Of a stretch of 64,000 bases of DNA, positions 23,380 to 34,859 are shown one piece after another. The translations under genes were made by a program, and so were the position numbers. The stretch lies in the NCBI GenBank assembly GCA_963920665.1, contig OY987267.1:23436001-23500000 (forward strand). Direction: 5' to 3'. The notes under the pieces were generated by a model. The model was not told the origin of the DNA, did not search any database, and saw nothing but the letters and a program-made list of their open reading frames with translations. Within the stretch, counting starts at the first letter, position 1. Every line of letters begins with the position of its first letter. This DNA comes from Straminergon stramineum (Eukaryota; Streptophyta; Bryopsida; Hypnales; Calliergonaceae).

Positions 23380-24028
23380 TTAAGCTTAATCTTGATGACT
23401 ATTGTTTGTTGAAAATGATTATTAAAATAACTTACAGTACTAAGTGTACAAGCAAATTTGGAGAGCAGCCTTGAGCAAATTTGGAGCTTTTTCATTATCT
23501 TTTGTGAATATAAATTGCAGGATGATGTTTGTATTGAACCTCTAATTCTAGGTTTGAAGATTTCTAACATCTATGACTTGGAGGGATGGTTTCTTGGATG
23601 GTTTGATGTCGATGTACAAACATAGGTGGCAATTTTTTAGATTAAATTCACATTTTTGCAATTTGATTTACTACCAGTACAAGTGTTATTTCAATTGGTG
23701 CAAGAACACATTCAATTATTGTATTTTTGCATTTCTCTACTAGGATTAGGATTCTAACTTGGTTATTGACAACACAAATAGTTCTTTACTTCATCCTTAG
23801 AAACTCGATAATTCCATTTACATCTATTTTAAAAAAAATTGTAGATTAAGTGAAAAATATGAGCTCCTTTTACTCACTTAATATTCTAAGTCTATACTCT
23901 ATACTAACATCAATTTTTTTTGTGTTGACTTTATTTAGAGCCCAATTTAGAGAACAAAAATTGTGACCAATGAAACAAAGCTCTAAAATTTAGGACTCTT
24001 TGAAGTAGATTTAGGTTGTACGCCTTAA

Positions 24029-25240
24029 TCCTAAAGTTTGAAGGCCTTTTTCCATCAAAGAAACATTCAAACTGCCATTTCTATTGCAAAGAGCAAAAAA
24101 GTCTTAAAATTGATTTTTTTGCATATGTAACCATAGGATCATGCACTTGAATTGCCTAAGAATTAATAGAAAGAATTTCAAAAACTTTAATCCCATAGAT
24201 AGCAAGATATTTGCATTTCAATGAAAAAAACTTGTTTTTTTGCACCTTGAGTTGCATGATTAGATTATAAGACTTTGAATCTTAACTTAAAATTGTTTGC
24301 ACTATAGAATTTGGATTTTGAATTTACTTTGTTGAATAATTGAGTTGAGAATCTAAGGAAAATAATTTTTAAAAATCTTGAATTTCATTCTTGAAAAAAT
24401 TGATAAGTAGAGAGCGAATACCATGAATTATGAAAAAAATCATGAATAATTATAAGATGAAATTGAATATTACAGAAAATATGGACTCTATAAAGGGTCA
24501 TTTCTCAATTGGACAAATGTGCACACATAGCAAAAAATGAAACTATTATTTTTGAACAAAAAATATTAAAAGAATATTAAAAATCACATACCTCATGAAT
24601 GACTTTATTGCTTTGAGTGCCACATCAAATTAAAATTAAAATTTCTCATGCTTTTTAATAAAAACAAATATTTTTATTTTTATTTTTTATTTTCTACATT
24701 TTCACATTTGGCAAGTGAAAAACAAACCTCTAGAGAGTCCAAATTTTCTCTAATGAATACAGTATTGTAATTCTAACAATGAGATTGTTCTAGATAGCAA
24801 ATTGAACCTTCTGAAACTTTTTTTTGAAAATTGTAAAAATTGAGTTCAAAAAATAAATCTAACACATTCTTTTCTTTAGAAGATATGATGATTTTATATA
24901 AAACAAGAAGTTCCATAACTTTCACATCACTAAGTAAATCCAAAATGAATTTAATCAAAGCTTTCCATGTAGATAAATATATAATCTATAAGAAATCAAT
25001 TTTGAAAATCTTTTTTTCAATTTTCTTTTGGTTTCTTTGATGCCCAATAAATTCTATATTGAGCTAAGAGTGGTATAATTTTTTACTCCTCAATATTGAT
25101 TGAAAGAAAAGTTCTACTTCCAAAATGCTAATGTGTTTTTATATCTTGAAATTTTTTTTTAAATCGTGCCAAAAAATGAGATCATATGAGCATACATAAA
25201 TTTTCATTTGTTCCTTGAGGATGCTTTGGGACTTTAGGGG
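24029..25240 (-). mobile_element. TTAA element, 1.2 kb, inverted
   Basis: TTAA at 24025-24028 is followed by TCCTAAAGTTTGAAGGCC. The other end is GGGACTTTAGGGG, followed by TTAA at 25241-25244. The left 200 bases are the reverse complement of the right part of the family-A-like element 19743-20400 ('aaactgccatttctattgca', 'ataggatcatgc', 'agcaagatatttgc'). AT-rich, with short frames only. Confidence 0.75.
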
Positions 25241-25244
25241 TTAA

Positions 25245-26768
25245 AATGAACCAATGTTGTGAAGGTTTTCCTCATAAAACAATTTGTGTTTGGTATAGTA
25301 TATTCTAAATCTCCAATTACAGTACTAATCTATGAATCTATGAAGCAAGATTTAGTCCCATTTGTAAAGAAATTAATTATAATTATAAAGTTAACCTCCA
25401 CCAAGAAATGTCTTGTTTAAAAAGGCAAGTAGATTATTTGAGTCTCCGATGAGTCTCCAAAAGGGTGAAGTTCATGTAATCAGTGATTACACATTTTTCA
25501 TTCATTGATCATATATTTTTAGATGAGCATTTATGTTAAGCAATCTCCCTGTTGTTAGGAATTTTACAAAAAAACAAAACATTTCTCATCAATCTTCGCC
25601 TTCTTCATCATTTTTTTTCCAAGTTCCTTCTAGTCTATTGTCAAAATTCCCATCTTTATGGACTAGATATTTGCAAAGCATCAAAAATAATAGTTAGGGT
25701 TTGATAGGTCCTAACTCGCAATTACTTTTGATAACTTTGCAATTACTCTACATAATCTCAATGTAGGATAGTTGAGCTCATTGCCATTTGCCTTCTTTGA
25801 TTGCTTAACCAATCAAAACACGCCACAATGGCAAAACTTTCATACATTTAGATTATGTTAGGTGAATCCACAGTCACTAAGTTAATACTAGTTGTTGGTA
25901 GTAGTAGAGATTTCCCTCAAATTTCTCATATTAGCTTGAGAATGAAATTTCTACTTCATACCCACCCTATTGAAAATTTGCACAAGCAAGCAGTGAGAGT
26001 TATCAGTCTTAATCTGCCTCTCTTTAACCAAGGAAAACATGCCAAGACAGCGAAACTCTCCTCCATTGAGATTAAGAATTCTTCCCCGGCCGGTTACTTG
26101 TGTCAATATCTCAATGCCAGTTTCTAGTCAGACCTTTGCTTATTGACTGAATTTTCAACACCTGAAGGTTTGAAGTGGCAAATATTCTCATTTCGTCGGC
26201 CTCAGCTTCCTTGCTCTCCAGATCGAGCCTTCGTGGCATTCTATCATAATTAGTGTATAGTGTCGATGATTCTGTTGATTGGTAGCTATTGCATCCCATA
26301 TTGTCATAAACTCTGGCTCCGAAATACGGTGAAGTTCAAATTCATTGTTCTTCCCGATCGACTTCCTGCACAGCAAGCGCGGCCCTAGATAATTCAACAG
26401 CTAGCTGAGTCCGAAAGCCGCGTCTGCTAGGTCATGAAAGTTCCATCTGGAGCTGCTTCCATGAATAATCCTGGCTTGCGTTGCATCGAGGATCCATAGC
26501 CGGGCTCTGTCAATCTCCGCTGAGTCGGAGGGATCGAATACAACTAACTAGCCCCGGATGCATGATTCCAGAAAGTCTAGATTCACTACCGTGTGTAGGA
26601 CCAATTAATTTGTGGGAGTCACGAATGGAAGCTCTTCAGTTAATGGCTTCCAGATTTGCTCTTCAGCACGATTTTCCAATAGGAGATAGATAGCTTATAG
26701 AACCGCTAGTAGGCAAGAAATCTCCTCCTCCAACTGCGCCTATCTTCAGATTCGATTGATCGAGGACA
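25245..26768. other. 5' flank of the lectin receptor kinase gene
   Basis: No transposon ends are recognised. A diverged direct repeat is seen: 'aaccaatcaaaacacgccac' (about 25807) against 'aaccaaggaaaacatgccaa' (about 26026), each followed by a similar 40 bases. From 26100 on, the base composition is more balanced than in the surrounding repeats. Short open frames on both strands (25855-26693) show no family features. Confidence 0.5.
26670..26768 (+). promoter_or_regulatory. Candidate core promoter and 5' leader of lectin kinase gene
   Basis: A CCAAT pentamer lies in 'ttttccaatagg' (about 26675), a weak TATA-like 'agcttatagaa' at about 26692, and a pyrimidine patch 'tctcctcctcc' at about 26722, all just upstream of the ATG. 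Pyrimidine patches are common in plant core promoters. The start context acaATGgg has A at -3 and G at +4, which favours initiation. No transcript evidence is available from sequence alone. Confidence 0.3.
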
Positions 26769-28121
26769 ATGGGGCTGTATGATCACCACACAACTGCTCT
26801 CCTGATCCTAACAGTGTGCATCATCCATGGCGGTTACATCCTTGTGCAAGCCCAAAACGCCAGCTTTATCTCCCTCCCCTTCAGGTCCCCAGCCAGTTTC
26901 ACAATGGTGGACGACGTTGAATATTATGCACCCACAAATTCATTTCTTTTGAACTCGGGGGAGTACTCACAGGCAGCGCCGAGTTGCGGGTGGTTGTACT
27001 ACGAAGACAGCGTGAGGATGAAGGATACCGCATCGGATAAAGCGGCTTCTTTCAACACCAGCTTCACCTTCTCCATCACAGGTTTAGACTACCTCTATGA
27101 TGAATATGGATCTCTTCATTCAGATGGAATGGCTTTCACATTCGCTAGGAACAACAGCAGTATTGTGGGGGATGTGACCGGGAGCGGAAGGTTATGCCTC
27201 GGGACAGCGGCTAGCAATCCTCAGTTCTTTGCCGTAGAGTTCGACACCTTTCAAAACCTCGAGTACAATGACTCTAGCAACAACCATATCGGCGTCGACG
27301 TTAACAACGTGAACTCAACATTGTCGTACAATCTTTGTGGCGGCACGCTAATCAATTGCACATATCTTGTCAACGGTGGTTCCTTCACTGCGTGGATCGA
27401 TTACGATAGTTCTTCCAAGAAGCTTGCAGTGTATTTTGCGAATGGCTCCTTGAACAACTACGTTCCCAAACCGCTTAAGCCTGTCATCGAGGAAGCTCTA
27501 TCCTTAACAGCCCTCTTGGATGAATACATGTACGTTGGCTTCAGCGGAAGTTCCGGAACATTTATTGAGGCTCACCGGATTGAAGCTTGGCAGTTTGCGA
27601 CCTCTGGACTGCCTGAAGTGGTTGCTCCGACAAACTCCGGTACCAGCTCCTCAAGTGGCAGGAAGGCCGGTATCATTGCTGGGGCTTGTGCTTGTGCTGG
27701 TGTTGGTGCAGTGCTTCTGCTTGCAGCGATTGTAATTGCAAAGCGGCGAAGGAGAGCATCTCACACCAAGAAAGGTACAAAGTTTAACAATCTCGTGGGC
27801 GAGAACCTGGTACCGCGCGCATTCTCGTCCAAAGAGCTCGGCAAGGCGACCAAGAACTTCAGCAGAAGTGAAATACTTGGAAGCGGTGGATTTGGAACGG
27901 TGTACAAAGGGGTTCTCCCTTCCGGTGCCGTGGTAGCTGTGAAACGGATGCGACATAAGAGCAAGCACGGCGAGGAAGGGTTCCAAGCTGAAGCCGCCAG
28001 CCTCAGCCAGATTCGGCACAGGAATTTGGTGCATCTGCGAGGATGCTGCCACGAGGAGGAAGAGCTCATGCTTGTGTATGACTTCATGTGCAACGGCGGC
28101 TTGGATGAGTGGCTCTTCTAA
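26769..28121 (+). CDS. L-type lectin receptor kinase: lectin domain, membrane span and kinase N-lobe, up to a premature stop
   Basis: This is the open part of an intronless L-type lectin receptor kinase, a plasma-membrane receptor class that senses extracellular ligands and signals by Ser/Thr phosphorylation. Residues 1-29 look like a signal peptide (cleavage likely after VQAQ). A legume-lectin-like domain spans about 32-283 (FAVEFDTFQN, NNHIGVDVN, YVGFSGSSG). A Ser/Thr-rich linker precedes a membrane segment at about 300-323, ended by the stop-transfer run KRRRR. The kinase N-lobe has the glycine loop GSGGFGTVYKG (from residue 371) and the VAVKR lysine (K392). The frame closes at TAA, 28119-28121 (codon 451), right after GGLDEWLF. 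The ATG at 26769 is the first in frame and gives a good signal peptide. If translated as is, the product is a membrane-anchored lectin with no catalytic loop. Confidence 0.9.
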   Translation: MGLYDHHTTALLILTVCIIHGGYILVQAQNASFISLPFRSPASFTMVDDVEYYAPTNSFLLNSGEYSQAAPSCGWLYYEDSVRMKDTASDKAASFNTSFTFSITGLDYLYDEYGSLHSDGMAFTFARNNSSIVGDVTGSGRLCLGTAASNPQFFAVEFDTFQNLEYNDSSNNHIGVDVNNVNSTLSYNLCGGTLINCTYLVNGGSFTAWIDYDSSSKKLAVYFANGSLNNYVPKPLKPVIEEALSLTALLDEYMYVGFSGSSGTFIEAHRIEAWQFATSGLPEVVAPTNSGTSSSSGRKAGIIAGACACAGVGAVLLLAAIVIAKRRRRASHTKKGTKFNNLVGENLVPRAFSSKELGKATKNFSRSEILGSGGFGTVYKGVLPSGAVVAVKRMRHKSKHGEEGFQAEAASLSQIRHRNLVHLRGCCHEEEELMLVYDFMCNGGLDEWLF

Positions 28122-29084
28122 TTTCCTGAACGAAATGGAAAGGCTCCGTCATTGCATTTGCGCTTGGCGGAGTCCCTTCCTCTCATGCTGCGCCACTCCA
28201 TTCTCAGGGGTGTCGCCGCAGCGCTAGCATACTTGCACGAGGAATGCAAGCAATGCGTGTTGCATCGCGACATCAAGTCCAGCAACGTCTTGTTGGATGA
28301 GGACTTGAATGCGCACTTGGGAGATTTTGGCCTTGCCCGCCTCATTGACCACCAAAAGATGGAGAAGACGACCATGATGGCAGGGACTTGGGGCTACATG
28401 GCCCCCGAGATGCCAGTCACAGGGAGAGCCACCAAGGAATCGGACGTGTACAGCTTTGGCGTCCTCATGCTTGAAGTGATGTGTGGGATGCGGCCGCTTG
28501 ACGTGAGCGCCATTGAGCGTGGGGATGGCACATTAGTGGACAGGATATGGCATGCACATGAAATGGGTAATATTCTTCTGTTGGCGGATTCAAAACTTGG
28601 GATATTTCCACCTCCGGATGGAGATCCCTATGGTGGAATCGAGATGCAAGAGGCGTCATGCTTGTTGCTTTCCGAGGATATTGTTGATTTGAACCCCTCG
28701 GTGAGATACACTTCGAATGCGGCAATGGAAGACCAGAAGATGGTGACGAATCTGCTTCACTTGGGCCTTCTGTGCTGTCACCCTAATCCCGAAGATCGAC
28801 CATCCATGCGACTCGTGTCCCAGTGGCTGCAGGCCTCTGAGAGTATGGAGATGTCTCTGCCGCCTCTGCCAAGATGTAAACCGCAAGCGCGGTACCCCGG
28901 GCCTGGATTCTCTCAAATGGCAATGATACGTTCGGTTTTGACATCTTTGAATTCTCACAACGTCCAGGATGCTGGGCAAGGGTCATCCCAACCCACTCTG
29001 CAGTCCTCTTCTGATGTTTCGGTTGGGGAGCATGCGTCCGTTGCCACGATCTCTTCATCACATTTGGTGTATTCAGGTCGCTAA
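28122..29084 (+). pseudogene. Kinase C-lobe of the same lectin receptor kinase, in frame after the stop
   Basis: The reading frame continues without a shift for 320 codons after the TAA. It has all the expected catalytic motifs: HRDIKSSNVLLDE (H499 onward), DFG at 519-521 followed by LAR, GTWGYMAPE with APE at 545-547, SDVYSFGVLMLEVMCG, and a conserved C-terminal DRPSM. Only one codon in the 771-codon frame is therefore broken, and every diagnostic kinase residue survives. Possible explanations are a recent nonsense allele, a sequencing or assembly error, or stop readthrough. Splicing out the stop would need an intron of about 50 bases, which is too short for a normal plant intron. If the stop is real, the full-length receptor kinase is not made. 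Confidence 0.85.
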
Positions 29085-29181
29085 GCACAAATAATCCGGT
29101 GATTCATTCTTGCCAACAACAGATCTGTGTTGCTGTACCGTACCTTGATGAATGTAACTTAGTCGATTGCATACTAATTTG

Positions 29182-29187
29182 AATAAA
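29182..29187 (+). terminator. Candidate polyadenylation signal AATAAA
   Basis: AATAAA lies about 100 bases past the stop codon of the lectin kinase (in 'tttgaataaaaccg'), a normal distance for a plant near-upstream poly(A) element. T-rich and GT-containing sequence precedes it. Confidence 0.4.
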
Positions 29188-29499
29188 ACCGTGCACCTCC
29201 TTGACGATTCTCTCAATCAGGGCATGTTCATGTAACTCTTCCCTTGTCGATCCATTTCGCTGCCGTTTCTGAAGAGACCCATAACTATATGAAATCAATC
29301 TCATGAGTTCGTGAAACTCAAGAAGCAATTTCTGAACTCAAAAACAGACTGAGAGTCCATCTGTGTGCACAGCGGCTGCTCCTGTGACTAAGACTTTTCT
29401 CACCACAGATCCATGTCTGAAATTAACTTTAAGTAATTGAATGTGTTACTCCGCATGTGCTAAAACAAAAAAACAGGATGACTATGGTCACACAGAACT

Positions 29500-30386
29500 A
29501 TAACCTCACAGAAATGTCAACTCCATACCTCCTCACATGAATGATGCGGATGATTACATGAGAAGACCCAGAACAGATTAAGCAGCTCAAATTTGAACTC
29601 AACATGCCCAGCTATGGACGAATCATATTTCTTTGAGAAAATAGCTTCATGGGTTTCCAGACTTAGATGCTTGAAATACAAGTTCAGCTTCAGGTGGAGC
29701 TTCACATGCTCAATCCATCTTGACCTCAACCCATTTCCGCTGAGGCCTGTAGAAATGTCAATGTCAATGGAGGAATCAACATCTAACCAAGTTCACATAT
29801 AGAGCGCTCTCAAGTAACGTAGTCAACAAATTCGAGCATACCAAGATTCCGCCAACGAAAACCATACCAGGAGACTTGGATTATCTTACTGATACTCCTG
29901 AATGATCACAAGCCCAACTAAGTTATGACGATCGAGGGAAGAAGTATTTTAGGCAAGGTTGCCAGCAGCATTTGGACTATTTACAGGTGGAACTCAAAGC
30001 CGATGGTTCTGACATTTCTTGAATTTTCCAAATCGTTGTCACAAAGCAGCTCTAAGTGTTGAACGCAGATGAATTGGCCACGCATGATTAGGTTATCCCA
30101 ATACCTCGACTTCATATTCATTAACACCAGGTTTGACTTCAAATAGTATCTGCTCAAGGTTAAAGATTCCTCACTCTATCATTCCAATGATCACATTGCA
30201 TATGTTCTCTAACCTGGAGGATAAGATTTCAACCAGCCTAGGCATATCGTGAAGCCAAAGGGGTGAACGTCGCTGAAGAGAGGAAGAGTATGACAGGACG
30301 GGTGATTTTAAACCCAAAAATATTCCGTCACACATCAAAACAAAGGTTTTAAATATTGAACATGTCAAAGACCCGGTTTTATATAA
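29500..30386. repeat. Repeat H, copy 2 (short)
   Basis: Matches H1 from about 975 to 1615 and H3 from about 52380 to 56215 (minus insertions). It carries the uninterrupted forms of several H3 sites: 'gatgcttgaaatacaag' near 29670 is the empty site for the family-A insertion 52502-54261, and 'cccaactaagttatgac' near 29910 is the empty site for the MITE 54931-55056. It ends where a truncated TTAA element begins. Confidence 0.8.
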
Positions 30387-30818
30387 TCCCTAAAAGGATC
30401 AAATGGTGTTTTTTTGGCAACATAGCGATTTGGGGCAGCTCACTATGAATGGAATTTTTATTTTTTGTCTTTGAAATTTTCACACATGTGCCCAAGGAGT
30501 AGCTTTAAGGCCCAACAATTTTCATGTCTTTTGAATACAAGTTAAAAAGTTATTGTATGATATGTAGTTTTCATTGCTCGGTAGGCAATCCGGGCATCAA
30601 AAAAAACTTCTTTAAAAATCACTTTTTTATAAAATGAAAATTTGAAATTGGTTTTTTAGATTTATATATACATGGAGAGCTTTGAATCATTATATTTTGA
30701 TTCTTGAGATGAAAGTTATGAGGAGTTTTAGTTGTGGGTAGTTTGCAAGAAGTTATGGAATCTCCAAAATAAACTTTGAAGACCTTCATTTAACTTAATT
30801 TTTAATATTCTTGGAAAA
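30387..30818 (+). mobile_element. TTAA element, family A, 3'-truncated
   Basis: Starts TCCCTAAAAGGATCAAATGG after a decayed ATAA. It matches the left half of family A through 'gaagaccttcatttaac' and then breaks off at about 30818. The H1 counterpart reads 'attttatttaaatctactg', with an intact TTAA and no insert. The missing right half and the loss of the rest of H2 suggest one deletion removed both. Confidence 0.75.
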
Positions 30819-33431
30819 CAAGACGTGTGGGCCCTAGAGAATCATCTTCAAAATCATGTATTGAAGAAAGTTGGATCCATTATAAAGATTCATTTTTTTT
30901 ATTAATCGTATTAGTCTCTAAAACATTGAAAATAACTATATTAGTGCAACAATGTAGACTATCTTAATGTTTAGATTTTTTTGATCAAGGTGGAATCTTC
31001 GCAATGTCTTTTTGAAGGTAGCTAGAGGCTGAAGTATTGGTCATCTTTAGCATAGGATTAGTTGTAGAATCCTTCATTTCTAGAATTAAAATTTGTACAT
31101 GTTTAAAGGATAGATCCTTTCAATCATCGTTGTGTATGTTGAATGTTACTTTGAATTGGTAAGCTTGAAATGATGATAGTTTGCTAGAAAGTATTGACCT
31201 TAACATTTTCCATGCTTGTATCTCGGTTAATGTGCTTTCTATAATCTATAGCACTTTAGTCAATGTCACCTAGTGTGAACAATATTTTTAATTGTTTTTT
31301 TTTATTAAAATTAAAATACCTAGGATAGAGTTTAAACTCTAGGAGGTAAGTTTACATCAAATCGAAATTAAAAAATTACCTAAAAGTTTATGAATTACAA
31401 AATTGTGAGTTTACAATATTCCTATTACATATCAATATGCTAAAGTTCTAGAACTACTTATCATATCTCAATAGTCTATGTATAATTTTCCTTTGAAGCT
31501 TTTCTCCAATAATTAATCTTCACATCCAACTTTTAAATCCAATTGTTCTTCTTTTAATACTCAACAACATTCAACCGCATCATCTTTTCCAATTGATGAA
31601 CTTGTAATTCTCCAATCAAATGCCTCTAACATTCTCAGTTTCTCATTTCAACATTAATTACAATCTAGTTCTTAAATTATTGAACTCAAAATTGGTACAC
31701 TCTTATTTCTAACTCTAGTTATATTCAATATAGTTTCTCTCAATTGTTTATCTCATTAATACTCAAATCAGACTTCCCTATTGGTAATTCTCCTTCAGTT
31801 CTTACACACACCATAAATTTGTAATTTCACATTAACTTCAATTCACAATTGGTTTTCTTATTCAACGTTTACTTCTTCCATACTTATTTTACTCATCCAC
31901 AACACAAAGTTTCTCTTCTAATTTTCTTTCTTCTACACAAATTCACAATAGCATTTTCACAATTGATTTTCTAATTTCAAATCTCACTCACACTCATGCA
32001 CAACATTCATAATTTTCCAATTGAATTCACACATCCATACACATAGCATCCACTAATTCTACAATTTTCAATCATGCATCAACTTCACTCCAATCAGACA
32101 TACTCCACATACAATCACACACCTTACACATACACAATACACAATTACAAAACATCCATTTCCTATTCAAAAACTCAAACACAAAATTAAAAAAACAATT
32201 GTTTTACTTCCGTCACTTGGAAGGAGTCTCTGCTCACCGAGGTCAATTGAACTAAAAAATTGGAAAATTGCAGCCTAAAAGCTTGGCCACTCAACCAACA
32301 TAACTACCAATTGGCATCTAAATCCTTTAAAATCTTGATTCACATGAATTACAATCCCAATTGGTAACTACTACTAGTAAACCTCTGAATTGCACTACTA
32401 ATTGATAAAATGTACAAATAGCCCTGAAAAAGTACCAATTGGTTAAAAATAAAAACAAGACAAAGACTACACCTAGATATCAAATACGAGATAGTAATTT
32501 GCAATGTTTGGGGCATAGGTCAATTCCATATTTATTAGCAAATGTTCTTTTGTTTCCACCCACTCTAATGTAGATTATTGAACTTGTTTGGGGGTTTGAA
32601 AACTTAGAGGATTTACAAAAAATTTACATACATCAAAGTCTAATAAAATGTGTTACCTTTTAATGGATAATAGTTTTTCAATGTATCTAATATTTTATTA
32701 GTATGAAAACCATACTTTTCTTTCAATTTTGAAATGATTGATAAGTAATCTCTTTTTACAAGAGGAGCCATTTGTACTTTTGATGTAAAATGTGAACCAT
32801 TGAAAAGAGATTGTTAAATAATGAATTGCAAAATTAATGCATGCAACAATATAATAGTTGATTAATATAACTAGTCAAATGTGTTTGGAGAAAGATTTTC
32901 AAGCTCATCAACTAAAGAATCCAATAATGTCTAAGGAAGAGATCATAGGACAAATTATAAATTATAAGTAACTTGAGACTAATAGGATCACCTAGTTGGC
33001 ATAGGAATCAATTGCACAATTTAATGGCCATGTTTGACTCTTATAGTCCCCCACATTTGTTTGTAACTTAGACATCGGAGCAACAATTATTCATAAGTTA
33101 GAATAAGAGTGCAAATTGGATTTTGAAGATGGATTTGTTTGTTGCATTTGGCTGAATATATATTTCCCCAAATCAATTTTTTAGCATTCATATTGATTTT
33201 TTGATAAATTCTTCTCCATTTTCTCGCATTCACACATGAACATTTCTCCACTCTTGTTAGCTTTTCCCTATTAATAAGTGTTGCATATGTGAGTAATTAA
33301 TAGCATTGAGGGTTGGTGTATACTATTGAGGACCTCAAAGAAGAATCCAACATATTAGTGTAGAGGGTTCCTAATTTACTCTTCAGGTCTAATGAAAAAT
33401 TTGTAGAAGGGTTCCCAAAGAGTTGACCACA
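30819..33431. other. AT-rich interval with a G-poor tract, no gene
   Basis: No transposon ends or reading frames stand out. From about 31490 to 32200 the plus strand is almost free of G (A, C and T only for long runs, with many cacac and ttctc phrases), a strong strand asymmetry. The rest is ordinary AT-rich sequence. Nothing else is identified. Confidence 0.5.
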
Positions 33432-34208
33432 ATGACCTTTGGTTTTTATAGATACGCAAAAGTTAAAGACTTGTTGTCTGGTGGGTCCTCTATTTTACTC
33501 ATATTTCCACATTTAGAGCTAGATGTTGGTCATTGGCTTGTATATTTAATCAAGTCTTTGTTGGTTATGCAAGTTAGTTAGGGGGAAAATAAACTTTTGA
33601 ACAAGGAAGCCAAAGTAATGACAAATGTGCCCAAGTAGAACAGGTGGGTGAGAATGTATACAATTGTGGGAGTTGGATGACTCTATCCTTTGACACATGG
33701 AGTATGGACTTATAACATCATTCTATTATTTTGTGGCATATCTCACTTCATTTTTGTCTATAATGATTGGTCACTTTTTGAATTTCCTTACTCTAGTGGT
33801 GGTGTGTCGCAACAACATTTTGTCATCTTCAATAGAAAGAAAGACATTCATACAACTGGAGTTGTTGACCATTATAGGTCAAGTGGATAGTTCTCACCTT
33901 GTATATTGAAGTTGCCTATGCCATTTCAAAATTATTACACACTCTGATTTCTTATTGGAGTTTGTTTTTCAAATGGCATCTTCTTTGGAGTTTATGTTTC
34001 ACATTTTTCTATAGTGAGTAATGTGGCCTCAACAATTACCTTGCTTCTTTGTGTTGGATTCACCAAAGGTAAAGATTTGTGGTATGTTATCTACACATGT
34101 TTGGCGCTAAACGAAGTGAACAGTTCCCTAGTTGAAGCAATGTGGCTGAATCACTTGAATCAGTTGCAGTTGAATCACAAGAAAAAAAAGATGAAAGACC
34201 CCAAATAA
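33432..34208 (+). pseudogene. Decayed 259-codon reading frame, unrecognised
   Basis: One frame runs through the whole segment with about five stops and no shift. Its blocks include DLLSGGSSILLIFPHLELDV, TYNIILLFCGISHFIFVYND, VSQQHFVIFNRKKDIHTTGV and TLLLCVGFTKGKDLWYVIYT. Open stretches of 66 and 64 codons at 33690-33890 and 34014-34208 belong to it. Hydrophobic patches could be membrane segments but the composition is also biased by AT richness. No family recognised. It could be the remains of a host gene or of a transposon protein. Confidence 0.45.
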
Positions 34209-34250
34209 ACTATCGCTAGATGGGCAGCAAACATTGTCACACTAAAATGA

Positions 34251-34859
34251 TTGCCCCAACTTCGTCCCTACTCCAAATTAGGCGAGACTTGTTTCTTTGG
34301 GAAGTTGACTTCCCCATATTTCTCCTCACCAAAATTCACGTTGATCTGCTTTGCCGAACTCCCACAGTCGCTCGCCAAAGTCGTCGGTCTTCCGTGGCGG
34401 AGGCAGCTTGACCTCCTCGCACTAAATCGGCTGCTTCGTCCTCGTCGTTGCTTGGAATTAGTCGAGACTTGTCTTGTTGAAAAGTTGACTTTCCCCTCTC
34501 CATCCTCCCAAAAATTCAGCCCATTCTGCTCTCCTCATCTTCCGCAATCAGTCACCAAAGTTGGCAGTCCCCTCCCATTTCAACAAAACCCTAATTCTCT
34601 CCACTCCAATTTCCATTTGACCTCACTCCCATCATTCCTTCACCATTTTTTCTCAAAAAATAGTGACCTACTTGACAAATTGTACTACCTTGGTTCCCTC
34701 CTCCTAGTCTCTAGCTCCTTATGCTTTAAAAACGTCTATAATCACCCAAAATGCTCTCCAACACACATGCACACGAAGTTGGGAAAAATTGAGAGAGAGT
34801 TGAGAGAGAGAGGGCTCCAAACCCTAATTTTGCCTATATCCAACTTTCTAATGGATTAA
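34251..34859 (+). other. Open frame over an in-frame 180-bp duplication; leader-like sequence
   Basis: A 202-codon open frame covers a two-unit tandem repeat with a 180-bp (60-codon) period. The units are marked by cgagactt at 34283 and 34463, and give ETCFFGKLTSPYF and ETCLVEKLTFPSP. The region is C-rich and T-rich, ends in GA repeats (about 34790-34812) and holds two telo-boxes, so it resembles a plant promoter or 5' leader more than a protein. The frame may be open because of low complexity; I do not assert a protein. Confidence 0.35.
34586..34827 (+). promoter_or_regulatory. Two telo-box motifs (AAACCCTAA)
   Basis: AAACCCTAA occurs at 34586-34594 and 34819-34827, with a GA-rich run between. 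Telo-boxes near pyrimidine or GA tracts are common in plant promoters of growth-related genes. No intact gene follows; the downstream sequence is low-complexity and then repeat A2. Confidence 0.35.

Noticed and set aside
28080..28145. A short intron that would remove the premature stop of the lectin kinase
   Set aside because: The only GT...AG pairing that spans the TAA is about 50 bases, below normal plant intron size, and the frame is already continuous in homologous sequence on both sides.
27651..28979. Long minus-strand frames opposite the lectin kinase
   Set aside because: They are shadows of the well-supported plus-strand kinase frame and contain no domain.
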